Positions 15,491 through 23,065 of a DNA stretch of 28,130 bases are shown here, one piece after another. The stretch is from Pseudomonadota bacterium (GTDB lineage: Bacteria; Pseudomonadota; Alphaproteobacteria; Caulobacterales; Aquidulcibacteraceae). Numbering within the stretch: position 1 is the first letter of the stretch; every line of letters starts with the position of its first letter. The translations under genes and the position numbers were made by a program. The stretch is from NCBI GenBank assembly GCA_023410295.1, contig JAEYPY010000042.1, forward strand, positions 1-28,130, read 5' to 3'. The notes below the pieces were generated by a model that was given only the letters and a program-made list of their open reading frames with translations, was not told the DNA's origin and ran no database searches.

Positions 15491-17608
15491 ATGGCGTTCG
15501 ATTCGAACGATCTGTCGCCGCACGAACATTTCGTGGTGGAGCGCACGCGCGCCGGCGAAGTTGCTGATTTCACACCCATGGCCGGCCCTGGCGGGGCCAA
15601 ACCGCAGATCCGGGCGGGCTTCCTGCGTAAACTGATGCTGGGGCTCGACCCCTCCTGGATCGTGCGCACGCCGGGCGTGCGGGTAAAGGCGGCGCGGATC
15701 GAAGGCGCGCTTGACCTTACCGATTGTTCAGGGGCTGGCCTCCCGGCGCTGGCGCTACTCGACTGCGAAATCCCCGAAGCTGTGGATTTATCGCACGCGC
15801 GCCTCGCGCGGCTTTCGCTGCGCGGCAGCCGCCTCACCCGGCTCGACGCAACGGAAACGCAGATCGACGGCGAACTCGATCTTTGCGGCGTCGCCCCGCT
15901 CGGCGAGCCGGGCCAAGAGATACTCACCGCCAAGCTGCGCGGCGCCCGCATCGATGGCGACGTGCTGGCGCGCGAGGCCAAATTCGCGCGCGCCACGGAC
16001 AGCAACGACGATGCGCTGATGCTGCAGGGCGCCGAGATATCGGGCAATGTGCTGCTCGACGGCGGCTTCGAAGCCTTCGGCTGCGTCTGGCTGTTGAATG
16101 CGCGCATCGCCGGTTCGCTCGCGTGCGAAGGCGCGCAAATGCTGAACCGCCGCGATGACGCCAGCGGTCAAGCGCTCAATGCCGACGGCGCCGAAATCGG
16201 CGCGGTGCTGATGCAGCGCGTCAAAGCCGAAGGCGAAGTGCGTTTCACCAGCGCCCGCATCGCGCGCGACATCGATGTCAGCGAGGGCGCCTCGTTCCGC
16301 AACGATCTCGGCAGCGCGCTGGTGCTCGCCAACGCCGAGATCGGCGGCCAGCTCTTCGGCGACGGCGCCAAGATCGCCGGCCAGCTCCTGCTGCAAAGCG
16401 CCCGCATCGGCCGCAACCTAGATCTGCGCGGCGCGGAAATCGCCCACCGCATCAGCGGGCGCGGCGATGCCTTCGGCCGTGCGATCGACGCAACCAGCGT
16501 CAGCGTCGGCGGCGCGGCGCTGCTGCAAGGCGCCAACGTCAAGGGCGAGGTGTTTCTCGCCGGCGCCAGCATCGACGGCTACCTCTCCTTCGGCGGCGGG
16601 CGCTTCATCAATGGCGGCGGCTGGGCCATCCGCGCGCCCAATGTGCGCGTCGGCGGCAATCTCACATTCAAAATGCCGGAAAACGGCTTCGCCCCACATG
16701 GGCAGAAGACCGTGATCGAAGGCGGCGCCAAGTTCGCTCGCGCGCGCATCGAAGGCGCGCTCTCCTGGGCGGCGCTCGAACTGCGCGGACCGGGACCTGA
16801 CGGCGCCAAAGGCGCCTACTTCTCCTTCGCCGATGCGCAAATCGCCGGCGCGGTCGAAGCGCGCGCGCTCACAACGCAGCACGACTCGCGCATCGATGCC
16901 TCCGGCGCGCGCTGTGCGGCGCTCGATGACGACGTCAAAGCGGGTTGGGGCGTTGAGGGTGCGGAGCTTTGTCTCGAAGGCTTCGACTACGCCCGCATCG
17001 ACAACGCCCAGGAGCAGTGGCGCCAGCGCCTCAAATGGCTCGCGCGCTCGCGCGGCCGCTTCTCGCCGCAACCCTATACGCACGCGGCGCAAGTCTATGC
17101 GCGCGCTGGCCGGCGCGAAGATGCGCGCCGCATCCTGCTTGCGCAACACGACCGCAACACGCTGCGCGCCTCCGCCGGCCCGCTGACCTGGGCGCTCTCA
17201 TCGCTGTTCGGGATCATCGCCGGCTACGGCCTTGCTCCGCTTCGCGTCGTGCGCGCGCTGGCGCTGTTCCTCGCGGTGGGCGTCGCCGGCGTGCTCACCA
17301 TGAATGCGCAGGGCGCGCTGGTGACGGCGCAAGGCGCGCAGTGCAATGGCGCCGTGGAGCCTGCGCTCTACGCCATCGACGTGGCGCTGCCTGTGATCGA
17401 TCTTGGCCAGGAGAGCCGCTGCGGACCCGGCCGCACCGCGCGCGCCGAACTCGGGTCAGGCATGGCGCTCGGCGAAAGCGAGTGGCGCCTGTTTGAGGGT
17501 GCGGCGCTTTGGCAATGGGCGCACGCGCTCTACGCCATCCTCGGCGCCGTGCTGACCGCCCTCGCCATCGTCACCTTCTCGGGCGTGATGAAGCCCAAGG
17601 AGCAGTGA
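15491..17608 (+). CDS. Large repeat (probable beta-helix) protein with C-terminal membrane helices
   Basis: A 705-residue protein that I cannot name. Residues about 45-490 are a degenerate repeat in which short units of the form A-R/E-I-x-G-x-L-x-L-x-G-A recur about every 20 residues (ARIEGALDL, AEISGNVLLDG, ARIAGSLACEGA, AEIGGQLFGDGA, ARIGRNLDLRGA, ASIDGYLSFGG, VRVGGNLTF, ARIEGALSW). This is the pattern of a right-handed parallel beta-helix or bactofilin/pentapeptide-like stack. A helical linker (about 500-555: PYTHAAQVYARAGRREDARRILLA) follows. Then come two or three hydrophobic segments near 563-603 and 680-700, flanking a loop with two Cys. There is no N-terminal signal, so the repeat probably faces the cytoplasm, anchored at the C-terminus. 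A GGGGGA site precedes the ATG. Similar proteins in actinobacteria are often labelled membrane-associated oxidoreductase without evidence. Confidence 0.85.
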   Translation: MAFDSNDLSPHEHFVVERTRAGEVADFTPMAGPGGAKPQIRAGFLRKLMLGLDPSWIVRTPGVRVKAARIEGALDLTDCSGAGLPALALLDCEIPEAVDLSHARLARLSLRGSRLTRLDATETQIDGELDLCGVAPLGEPGQEILTAKLRGARIDGDVLAREAKFARATDSNDDALMLQGAEISGNVLLDGGFEAFGCVWLLNARIAGSLACEGAQMLNRRDDASGQALNADGAEIGAVLMQRVKAEGEVRFTSARIARDIDVSEGASFRNDLGSALVLANAEIGGQLFGDGAKIAGQLLLQSARIGRNLDLRGAEIAHRISGRGDAFGRAIDATSVSVGGAALLQGANVKGEVFLAGASIDGYLSFGGGRFINGGGWAIRAPNVRVGGNLTFKMPENGFAPHGQKTVIEGGAKFARARIEGALSWAALELRGPGPDGAKGAYFSFADAQIAGAVEARALTTQHDSRIDASGARCAALDDDVKAGWGVEGAELCLEGFDYARIDNAQEQWRQRLKWLARSRGRFSPQPYTHAAQVYARAGRREDARRILLAQHDRNTLRASAGPLTWALSSLFGIIAGYGLAPLRVVRALALFLAVGVAGVLTMNAQGALVTAQGAQCNGAVEPALYAIDVALPVIDLGQESRCGPGRTARAELGSGMALGESEWRLFEGAALWQWAHALYAILGAVLTALAIVTFSGVMKPKEQ

Positions 17609-17656
17609 CGTTCGGCGTTTGCCGCTTGCGCCAACGGCCCCGGATGCGCTTTGTGG

Positions 17657-17673
17657 CCCCAAGTCTTTTGGGG
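17657..17673 (+). promoter_or_regulatory. Small hairpin overlapping the ribosome-binding site of the M1 peptidase gene
   Basis: CCCCAA (17657-17662) and TTGGGG (17668-17673) form a six-base-pair stem with a five-base loop. The right arm contains most of the GGGGGA ribosome-binding site for the ATG at 17684. It could reduce translation initiation when folded. The stem is short, so this may be chance. Confidence 0.3.
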
Positions 17674-17683
17674 GACATAATCC

Positions 17684-19567
17684 ATGCTCATTCGCCGCCG
17701 TACGCTTCTTGGGTCTGCTATCGCAGCACCGCTTCTTGCTGCATGTGCGAGCACGGGCGAGACCGGCGCCGCCGTCGATCCGATGGCGCCGCTGCCGCAC
17801 GACATCAGCTCCTACGCCCGCCCGGACGAAGCGCGCGTCAGCCACGTCTCGCTCGATCTTGAGGCCGACTTCGACCGCAAGGTTTTCACCGGCACGTGCA
17901 AGCTCTCGATCGCCGCGCGCCCCGATGCGCGCGAGATCGTGCTCGACAATAAGGGCCTCGTGATCCGCTCGGTGCGCGCCAACGGCGCCGATCTGCCCTA
18001 CACCATCGGCGACGCCGACGAGACGCGCGGCGCGCCTATGACGATCCAGCTCAACGGCGCGCGCGAAATCGAGATCGCCTACGAGAGCGGCCCCGAAGCC
18101 AGTGCGCTGCAGTGGCTCGAGCCCGCGCAAACCGCCAGCAACAAGCGCTTCCTCTTCAGCCAAGGCCAGGCGATCCACAACCGCTCCTGGATCCCGACGC
18201 AAGACAGCCCCGGCATCCGCCAGACCTACGACGCGCGCATCGTCGCGCCCGGCGATCTCAAAGTCGTCATGAGCGCCGAAATGCTGACGCCGGACGGCGA
18301 GCCGGTCGAAGGCGGCAAGCGCGCCTATCGCTTCGCCATGCCGCAGCGCATTCCCCCGTATCTGATCGCCATCGCTATCGGCGATCTCGTGCACGCCGAT
18401 GTCAGCCACCGCACCGGCGTCTATGCCGAGCCGAGCGTGATCGAACGGGCCGCCTACGAATGCGCCGACATGGAGCGCATGATGCAAGTCGCCGAAGCGC
18501 TTTACGGCGAATATCGCTGGGGCCGCTACGACGTGCTGGTGCTGCCGCCGTCGTTCCCATATGGCGGCATGGAAAATCCGCGTCTCACCTTCCTGACACC
18601 GACCTTCCTCGCCGGCGACCGCAGCCTCGTCGGCCTCGTCGCGCACGAGCTGGCGCACTCCTGGTCGGGCAACCTCGTCACCAACGCGGTTTGGAACGAC
18701 AGCTGGCTCAACGAGGGCTTCACCACCTACATCGAAGGCCGCATCAGCGAAGAACTGTTCGGCGCCGATACCGCACGCATGGACGATGTGCTGACCTGGG
18801 TCGGTATCCAAGCCACCGTCGCCTCGATCCCGGCAGACCTGCAACGCCTGCACGTCCCGGGCGAACGCGGCGCGGAAGAGAACAACGGCGCCATCGTCTA
18901 CGGCAAAGGCGCGCTGTTCTTGCGCACGGTCGAAAACATCATCGGGCGCCAGCGGCTCGATACATACCTGCGCTCCTATTTCGATCGTCACGCCTTCCAG
19001 CCGATGACGACGCAATGGTTCCTGGCTGATTTCCGCGAGCACGTCGTGCAAGGCGACGCCGAGCTCGAAGCGCGGCTGATGCTGGACGAATGGGCCTACG
19101 GCCCGGGCGTGCCGTCGAACGCAACCGAGCCGACGGCGCAAGGCTTTGCCGAAGTCGATCGCTACGTCGCCGTCTTCAACGCCGGCGGCGCGCCGGCCGA
19201 TGCGCCGTGGGCCAATTGGGTGACGATGCAGCGCCAGCGCTACATCCAGTCGCTGCCGCGCGAATTGCCGCGTGCGCGTCTCACCGCGCTCGAAGCCGCG
19301 TTCGGTCTCAACACCATCGGCAACAACGAAGTGCTGTTCGACTGGCTCTCGCTCGCCATCGCCAATCGCTACGACCCGGCCGTTCCCGCGGTGGAGCGTT
19401 TCCTTTCGAGCCAAGGCCGCGGCAAGTTCGTGCGCCCGCTGTTCGCGGGGCTAATGCGCCAGGGCGAGTGGGGTCAGCCGATCGCGCGGCGCATCTACGA
19501 TAACGCGCGGGCGACGTACCACCCGATCGTCCAAGCCGGCGTCGACCGCATCGTCGCGGGCGCCTGA
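17684..19567 (+). CDS. M1 family metallopeptidase (leukotriene A4 hydrolase-like), Tat-type lipoprotein
   Basis: A 627-residue zinc aminopeptidase. The N-terminus RRRTLLGSAIAAPLLAAC combines a twin-arginine-like motif with a lipobox, making Cys21 the probable lipidated residue. Residues about 50-240 form the beta-sheet N-domain. The catalytic domain has the exopeptidase motif YGGMENPR (293-300), the zinc motif HELAH (321-325) and WLNEG with Glu344 as third ligand, spaced as in M1 enzymes. The C-terminal region (about 480-627) is the helical domain found in LTA4 hydrolase-like bacterial peptidases, with AFGLNTIGNNEVLFDWL and PLFAGLMRQGEWGQ. It probably trims N-terminal residues from peptides in the periplasm. 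It is preceded by a 75-base gap and followed by a strong hairpin. Confidence 0.92.
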   Translation: MLIRRRTLLGSAIAAPLLAACASTGETGAAVDPMAPLPHDISSYARPDEARVSHVSLDLEADFDRKVFTGTCKLSIAARPDAREIVLDNKGLVIRSVRANGADLPYTIGDADETRGAPMTIQLNGAREIEIAYESGPEASALQWLEPAQTASNKRFLFSQGQAIHNRSWIPTQDSPGIRQTYDARIVAPGDLKVVMSAEMLTPDGEPVEGGKRAYRFAMPQRIPPYLIAIAIGDLVHADVSHRTGVYAEPSVIERAAYECADMERMMQVAEALYGEYRWGRYDVLVLPPSFPYGGMENPRLTFLTPTFLAGDRSLVGLVAHELAHSWSGNLVTNAVWNDSWLNEGFTTYIEGRISEELFGADTARMDDVLTWVGIQATVASIPADLQRLHVPGERGAEENNGAIVYGKGALFLRTVENIIGRQRLDTYLRSYFDRHAFQPMTTQWFLADFREHVVQGDAELEARLMLDEWAYGPGVPSNATEPTAQGFAEVDRYVAVFNAGGAPADAPWANWVTMQRQRYIQSLPRELPRARLTALEAAFGLNTIGNNEVLFDWLSLAIANRYDPAVPAVERFLSSQGRGKFVRPLFAGLMRQGEWGQPIARRIYDNARATYHPIVQAGVDRIVAGA

Positions 19568-19574
19568 TGTGAAC

Positions 19575-19598
19575 GCGGAGCGGGGGCGCCCGCTCCGC
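19575..19598 (+). terminator. Strong hairpin, probable terminator of the M1 peptidase gene
   Basis: GCGGAGCGGG (19575-19584) and CCCGCTCCGC (19589-19598) are a perfect ten-base-pair stem around the loop GGCG, eight bases after the M1 stop codon. There is no T-run behind it, only CGCACATTAAAT, so it may act with Rho or as an mRNA 3'-end stabiliser. Confidence 0.6.
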
Positions 19599-19633
19599 CG
19601 CACATTAAATCCCTGTCCATGTGGTATCGCGCC

Positions 19634-19658
19634 GGAACGCGGCGCGCTTCTTACGGTT
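19634..19658 (+). promoter_or_regulatory. Probable EcfG-type (general stress response) promoter
   Basis: GGAAC at 19634-19638 and CGGTT at 19654-19658 are separated by 15 bases (or GGAAC-N16-GGTT). The alphaproteobacterial EcfG/SigT consensus is GGAAC-N16/17-CGTT with some tolerance in the first base of the -10. The element ends 28 bases before the ATG of the hemerythrin gene, giving a short leader that includes AAAGGAGG. Hemerythrin-like and universal stress genes are common members of this regulon, which supports the call. Confidence 0.5.
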
Positions 19659-19686
19659 ACGCCTCCAAGCATCAAAGGAGGACGTC

Positions 19687-20241
19687 ATGGAACGCAGCCG
19701 TATGGGCGAGATTGCGTTGTCGGCCGGATTAGGCTTCGCCGCCGGCGCGCTGCTGGCCAACCCCGCACGCAAACTGGCTATGCAGGGCGCTGAAGCGATG
19801 GCGACGCGCGACTGGGTCGAGGCGCTGACGCTGGAGCACCGCGCCGTTCAGAAAATCTTCGACGCGCTGCTGCAAACCACTGAGCGCGATGTCGGCAAGC
19901 GCAAGTCGGGCCTCGCCGCCATCGATCACGCGCTCACCAAGCACTCGATGCAGGAAGAAATGGTGATCTATCCCGCCCTTCGCCGCATCGATGAGGAACA
20001 GGCCCAGCACCTCTTCAGCGACCATTTCGAGGTGAAGACCTTCCTCTCCGCGCTCACCTTCGACATCGACCCCAGCAGCCAGCTCTGGCTCGAACGTCTG
20101 CGCGAGTTCAAGGAGACGCTGGATCAGCACATCCGCGAAGAGGAGGACGAGATCTTCCCGGCCTTCCGCGCCCGCATGTCCGAGGAGGAGAACGCACAGC
20201 TGACCCGCCACATGCACATGCAGGGCGTGAAGGTGGTCTAA
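19687..20241 (+). CDS. Hemerythrin-like (HHE domain) protein
   Basis: A 184-residue protein with a hydrophobic, Gly/Ala-rich N-terminal segment (about 9-25, GEIALSAGLGFAAGALLANP) that may insert in or associate with the membrane. An HHE cation-binding domain follows (about 43-180). Candidate di-iron ligands are His51 (LEHRAVQ), His86 and Glu90 (KHSMQEE), His113 (SDHFEVK), and His148 and Glu152 (HIREEEDEIFP). Such proteins bind O2 or NO or store iron under stress; the exact role is unknown. The start is firm, with AAAGGAGG six bases before the ATG, whereas the longer frame upstream runs through the promoter. An EcfG-like promoter precedes it and a short perfect hairpin follows, so it is probably a single-gene stress unit. 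Confidence 0.88.
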   Translation: MERSRMGEIALSAGLGFAAGALLANPARKLAMQGAEAMATRDWVEALTLEHRAVQKIFDALLQTTERDVGKRKSGLAAIDHALTKHSMQEEMVIYPALRRIDEEQAQHLFSDHFEVKTFLSALTFDIDPSSQLWLERLREFKETLDQHIREEEDEIFPAFRARMSEEENAQLTRHMHMQGVKVV

Positions 20242-20244
20242 GCC

Positions 20245-20259
20245 GGCCCTAGAAGGGCC
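20245..20259 (+). terminator. Short hairpin after the hemerythrin gene
   Basis: GGCCCT (20245-20250), loop AGA and AGGGCC (20254-20259) form a perfect six-base-pair stem four bases after the hemerythrin stop, followed by TTCG. It is GC-rich and well placed to be a terminator, but lacks a true T-run. Confidence 0.45.
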
Positions 20260-20323
20260 TTCGATACCGCTTGACCGGCAACCGCGCAGGGTGTGCTACT
20301 GCCCGCCTCATGGAGGGCGACGC

Positions 20324-21106
20324 ATGGCGTGGCGGGAAATTCTGGTCTTCGCAGACGGGTCGGAAGATGGGCTGGCGCGCATGCGCATGGCCTGGGACTT
20401 GGCGCAGCAGCACAACGCGCGATTGGAAACCCTGGTGCTGCGTCCGCCGGCCGACTTGAACGTCGTCGTTGACGGCGCGGTCGAAGCCCTGCGCGCTATT
20501 CCGGGCGATCAAGGCAACCGCGTCCACGTCCATTGCATCGATCTGGGCGAAGACGACGCCCAAGCCGTCGCCGCGCGCGAAGCGCGGCTCGCCGACCTCG
20601 TGATTTTTGGCAAGCCCGAAACACTCGACAATTCTTTGCTCGACACCGACATCTTCGCCGGCGCGCTGCTCGGAAGCGGGCGTCCTTGCTTGATGCTGCC
20701 GCGCTGGATCAAGCCGCATACATTCGGCCGGCGTCCGCTCATCGCCTGGCGCGGCGTCGAAGAAGCGGCGCGGGCGCTGCACGGGGCCTTGCCGTTCCTG
20801 CGCGAAGCCGAAGAGGTGCGCATCTGCCTCGCCAATCCGCGCACCGAGCGCGAGGGCGAAGACGAAGCCGGCATGGCCAAGCTCACGTCTTACGTACGCC
20901 GGCAAGGCGTCAATGTCGGCGAGCCCGTCATGCGGGAATCCTGGGAAGATTCACAGCGCATGATCTTGTCCGAGCTTGAGGGCTTCAACGCCGACATGCT
21001 GGTGATGGGTGCGTTCGGAGCGCCGCGGCTGCTGCAGGAAATGTTCGGCGGCGTCACTGCCGCGATCGTGCGCGATGTCCGCGTGCCCGTCCTGCTGGCG
21101 CATTGA
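20324..21106 (+). CDS. Universal stress protein, tandem Usp domains
   Basis: A 260-residue cytoplasmic protein built from two Usp folds. The first (about 1-125) begins WREILVFADGSEDGLARMRMA. The second (about 135-260) begins GRRPLIAWRGVEEAARALHGA and ends with MGAFGAPRLLQEMFGGVTAAI followed by VPVLLAH, where the G-x2-G-x9-G-(S/T) type nucleotide-binding loop is recognisable. The first domain's loop is less complete, so the second may be the ATP/AMP-binding one. GGAGGGCGACGC before the ATG gives a good ribosome-binding site. Its position between hemerythrin and globin genes suggests a stress or low-oxygen role. I see no EcfG-like element in the 82-base gap in front of it. Confidence 0.87.
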   Translation: MAWREILVFADGSEDGLARMRMAWDLAQQHNARLETLVLRPPADLNVVVDGAVEALRAIPGDQGNRVHVHCIDLGEDDAQAVAAREARLADLVIFGKPETLDNSLLDTDIFAGALLGSGRPCLMLPRWIKPHTFGRRPLIAWRGVEEAARALHGALPFLREAEEVRICLANPRTEREGEDEAGMAKLTSYVRRQGVNVGEPVMRESWEDSQRMILSELEGFNADMLVMGAFGAPRLLQEMFGGVTAAIVRDVRVPVLLAH

Positions 21107-21198
21107 ACACCGTTGCGTCAGTGTGGCGGGTATAATCCACATTCGCCGGCGTCGCCGCGCGGACGAGATTGAACGTATATTCGCGGCGGTGGCGCGCG

Positions 21199-21600
21199 GT
21201 GAACTCTGAAGACACATCAAACATCACGGCCAGCCTGGAAATCGCGGCCGAGCGCGGCGGCGACCTCACCGGCTCCGTCTATGCGCGACTGTTCCGCGAA
21301 CGTCCCGATCTCGAGCCGCTCTTCGTAATGGATATGGATGGAGCAGTGCGCGGCGAGATGTTGTCGCGCGTGTTCGACGCCATTCTCGATTTCATCGGCC
21401 CCCGAGCGTATGCGCACAATCTCATTCACGCAGAGGCGAGCAACCATGACGGCTACAACGTGCCACGCGACGTCTTCGCACTCTTCTTCCGCGTCGTCGC
21501 CGAGACGGTGGAGGCGGCGTGTGGCAGCGCGTGGACTGAGGACATGAGCCAAGCTTGGAAGCGCCTGCTCGTCGCTCTCGACGCCTACATCGCCGCCTGA
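21199..21600 (+). CDS. Globin-family protein
   Basis: A 133-residue single-domain protein with a globin-like pattern: EIAAERGGDLTGSVYARLFRERPDLEPLF (A to CD region), VRGEMLSRVFDAILDFIG (E helix), and NLIHAEASNHDGYNVPRDVF, where the H-x-x-Y-x-V pattern places His83 as the probable proximal (F8) haem ligand. FFRVVAETVEAAC and WKRLLVALDAYI match the G and H helices. It could bind O2 or NO, or be a sensor-type globin without a partner domain. I prefer the GTG at 21199; the upstream TTG adds ten Arg-rich residues. It lies 48 bases in front of purD and might share its transcript. Assignment rests on the overall pattern, so moderate confidence. Confidence 0.72.
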   Translation: MNSEDTSNITASLEIAAERGGDLTGSVYARLFRERPDLEPLFVMDMDGAVRGEMLSRVFDAILDFIGPRAYAHNLIHAEASNHDGYNVPRDVFALFFRVVAETVEAACGSAWTEDMSQAWKRLLVALDAYIAA

Positions 21601-21648
21601 AAAGCCGGCAATTGCCGCCCGCGATCCGCCAGTCCATAAAGCGGGCCC

Positions 21649-22926
21649 ATGAAGATTCTCATTGTCGGCTCGGGCGGGCGCGAACACGCCTTGGGGTGGA
21701 TGCTGGCGCAAAGCCCGCTGCTGCCAGAGCTTATTTCCGCGCCCGGCAACCCCGGCCTCGCCGCCCTTGGCCGCACCGTCTCGATCAAGGCCGATGACGC
21801 GCGCGAGCTCGCCGCCTTCGCGTTGCGCGAACAGGTCGATCTCGTTGTCATTGGTCCCGAGGCCGCAGCAGCCGCTGGGCTGGCCGACCGCCTGCAGCAA
21901 GTCGGCATTCCCTGCTTCGGCCCCAGCCAGGCAGCGGCGGAGCTGGAATCCTCGAAGGCCTTCATGAAGGACTTCTGCCAGCGCCACGCCATCCCCACCG
22001 CTGATTACAAAGTGTTCGACGACGCTATTCGCGCCAAAGCCTATCTCGGCGAACGCGAGCCGCCGTTCGTCATCAAAGCCGACGGGCTCGCCGCCGGCAA
22101 AGGCGTCGTCATCGCCGAGACGCGGCGCGACGCAGACGCAGCCGTCGATGAAATCCTCTTCCTGCGCAAGTTCGGCACGGCGGGCCAACGCATCGTCATC
22201 GAGGATTTCCTACCGGGCGAGGAAGCCAGCTTCTTCGCGCTCTGCGATGGCGAAACCGCGATCCCGCTCGTCGCGGCGCAAGATCACAAGCGCGCTTACG
22301 ACGGCGACAAAGGGCCGAACACTGGCGGCATGGGCGCCTATTCGCCCGCGCCGGTCTTCACCGACGAGGTGTGCGAACAAACCATGGAGCGCATCATCAT
22401 GCCGACGCTGCGCGGCATGAAAGCGGAAGGGCGCCCGTTTGTTGGCGTGCTCTTCGCCGGGCTGATGATCACACCGGAAGGTCCGAAGCTGATCGAGTTC
22501 AACGTGCGCTTCGGCGATCCCGAATGCCAGACCCTGATGCGCCGCTTGCAGAGCGATCTTGCGCCCGTGCTGCTCGCTGCCGCCAAGGGCGAGCTCTCCG
22601 CACTCGCGCCGCTGCAATGGGATCCGCGCCCCGCCGTCACCGTGGTATACGCTGCCCAAGGCTATCCGGACGAACCGCTCAAAGGCTCCGTCATCCGCGG
22701 CCTCGCCGAAGCCGATGCGATTGAAGATGTCGTCGTCTTCCACGCCGGCACCCGGCTCGATGCCGACGGCACGCTCCGCGCCGATGGCGGGCGCGTGCTC
22801 AACATCACGGCCGTGGGCGGCACGCTCAAGGACGCCGTCGCCCGCGCCTACCAAGCCGTCAACCTGATCGACTGGCCCGGCGGCTTCTGCCGCCGCGCCA
22901 TCGCCTGGCGCGCACTCTCGAATTGA
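21649..22926 (+). CDS. purD: Phosphoribosylamine-glycine ligase (GAR synthetase)
   Basis: PurD joins glycine to phosphoribosylamine with ATP, the second step of de novo purine synthesis. The 425-residue length is standard. N-domain: MKILIVGSGGREHALGWML (1-19) and APGNPGL. ATP-grasp: PFVIKADGLAAGKGVVIA (about 140-157), EDFLPGEEASFFALCDG, HKRAYDGDKGPNTGGMGAYS (about 213-232) and IEFNVRFGDPECQ with the metal-binding Glu and Asn. The C-domain contains AVTVVYAAQGYP and VLNITAVGGTLKDAVARAY. The ATG at 21649 gives the canonical N-terminus. It has no purine-gene neighbours in the window; a palindromic element follows it. It is unambiguous housekeeping. Confidence 0.96.
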   Translation: MKILIVGSGGREHALGWMLAQSPLLPELISAPGNPGLAALGRTVSIKADDARELAAFALREQVDLVVIGPEAAAAAGLADRLQQVGIPCFGPSQAAAELESSKAFMKDFCQRHAIPTADYKVFDDAIRAKAYLGEREPPFVIKADGLAAGKGVVIAETRRDADAAVDEILFLRKFGTAGQRIVIEDFLPGEEASFFALCDGETAIPLVAAQDHKRAYDGDKGPNTGGMGAYSPAPVFTDEVCEQTMERIIMPTLRGMKAEGRPFVGVLFAGLMITPEGPKLIEFNVRFGDPECQTLMRRLQSDLAPVLLAAAKGELSALAPLQWDPRPAVTVVYAAQGYPDEPLKGSVIRGLAEADAIEDVVVFHAGTRLDADGTLRADGGRVLNITAVGGTLKDAVARAYQAVNLIDWPGGFCRRAIAWRALSN

Positions 22927-22931
22927 ACGCT

Positions 22932-22962
22932 CCCCGGACGCCGCGTCAGCGGCGAGTCGGGG
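22932..22962 (+). repeat. Palindromic element, first hairpin (possible purD terminator)
   Basis: CCCCG (22932-22936) pairs with CGGGG (22958-22962), and CGCCGC (22939-22944) pairs with GCGGCG (22949-22954) around loop GTCA, with a small internal loop. It begins six bases after the purD stop. It may end the purD transcript or be one half of a dispersed intergenic palindrome. Confidence 0.5.
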
Positions 22963-23012
22963 TCCATGCATGTTGCAAAATCACGCACGTCGAGGCCAAG
23001 CTGAAACATGGG

Positions 23013-23049
23013 TCCCGGCTCTGCGCGTGCTTTGCACGCTTGGCCGGGA
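23013..23049 (+). repeat. Palindromic element, second hairpin
   Basis: TCCCGGC (23013-23019) pairs with GCCGGGA (23043-23049). Inside, GCGTGC (23025-23030) pairs perfectly with GCACGC (23034-23039) around a TTT loop. It resembles the GC-rich palindromes that are scattered between genes in many alphaproteobacteria. It ends 16 bases before the next start codon, so it could also affect that gene's translation. Confidence 0.5.
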
Positions 23050-23065
23050 GACGTAGGAACAGCGA

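Noticed and set aside
13909..15567. 552-residue plus-strand ORF opposite xseA
   Set aside because: It is a mirror of xseA with His/Arg-rich low-information sequence. XseA motifs are unambiguous on the minus strand.
15600..16900. Possible DNA tandem repeats or CRISPR-like periodicity
   Set aside because: The periodicity is only at the protein level (about 20 residues, degenerate). The DNA units are not identical and there are no spacers.
17456..19414. 652-residue minus-strand ORF opposite the M1 peptidase
   Set aside because: It is antisense shadow coding in GC-rich DNA, without motifs, and conflicts with a clear HELAH/GGMEN peptidase.
21131..21136. Perfect TATAAT hexamer upstream of the globin gene
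   Set aside because: The nearest -35-like sequences give spacings of 12 (TTGCGT) or 22 (TTGAAC) bases, so I do not call a promoter.
21217..22188. 323-residue minus-strand ORF opposite globin and purD
   Set aside because: It spans two real genes on the other strand and shows no domain.
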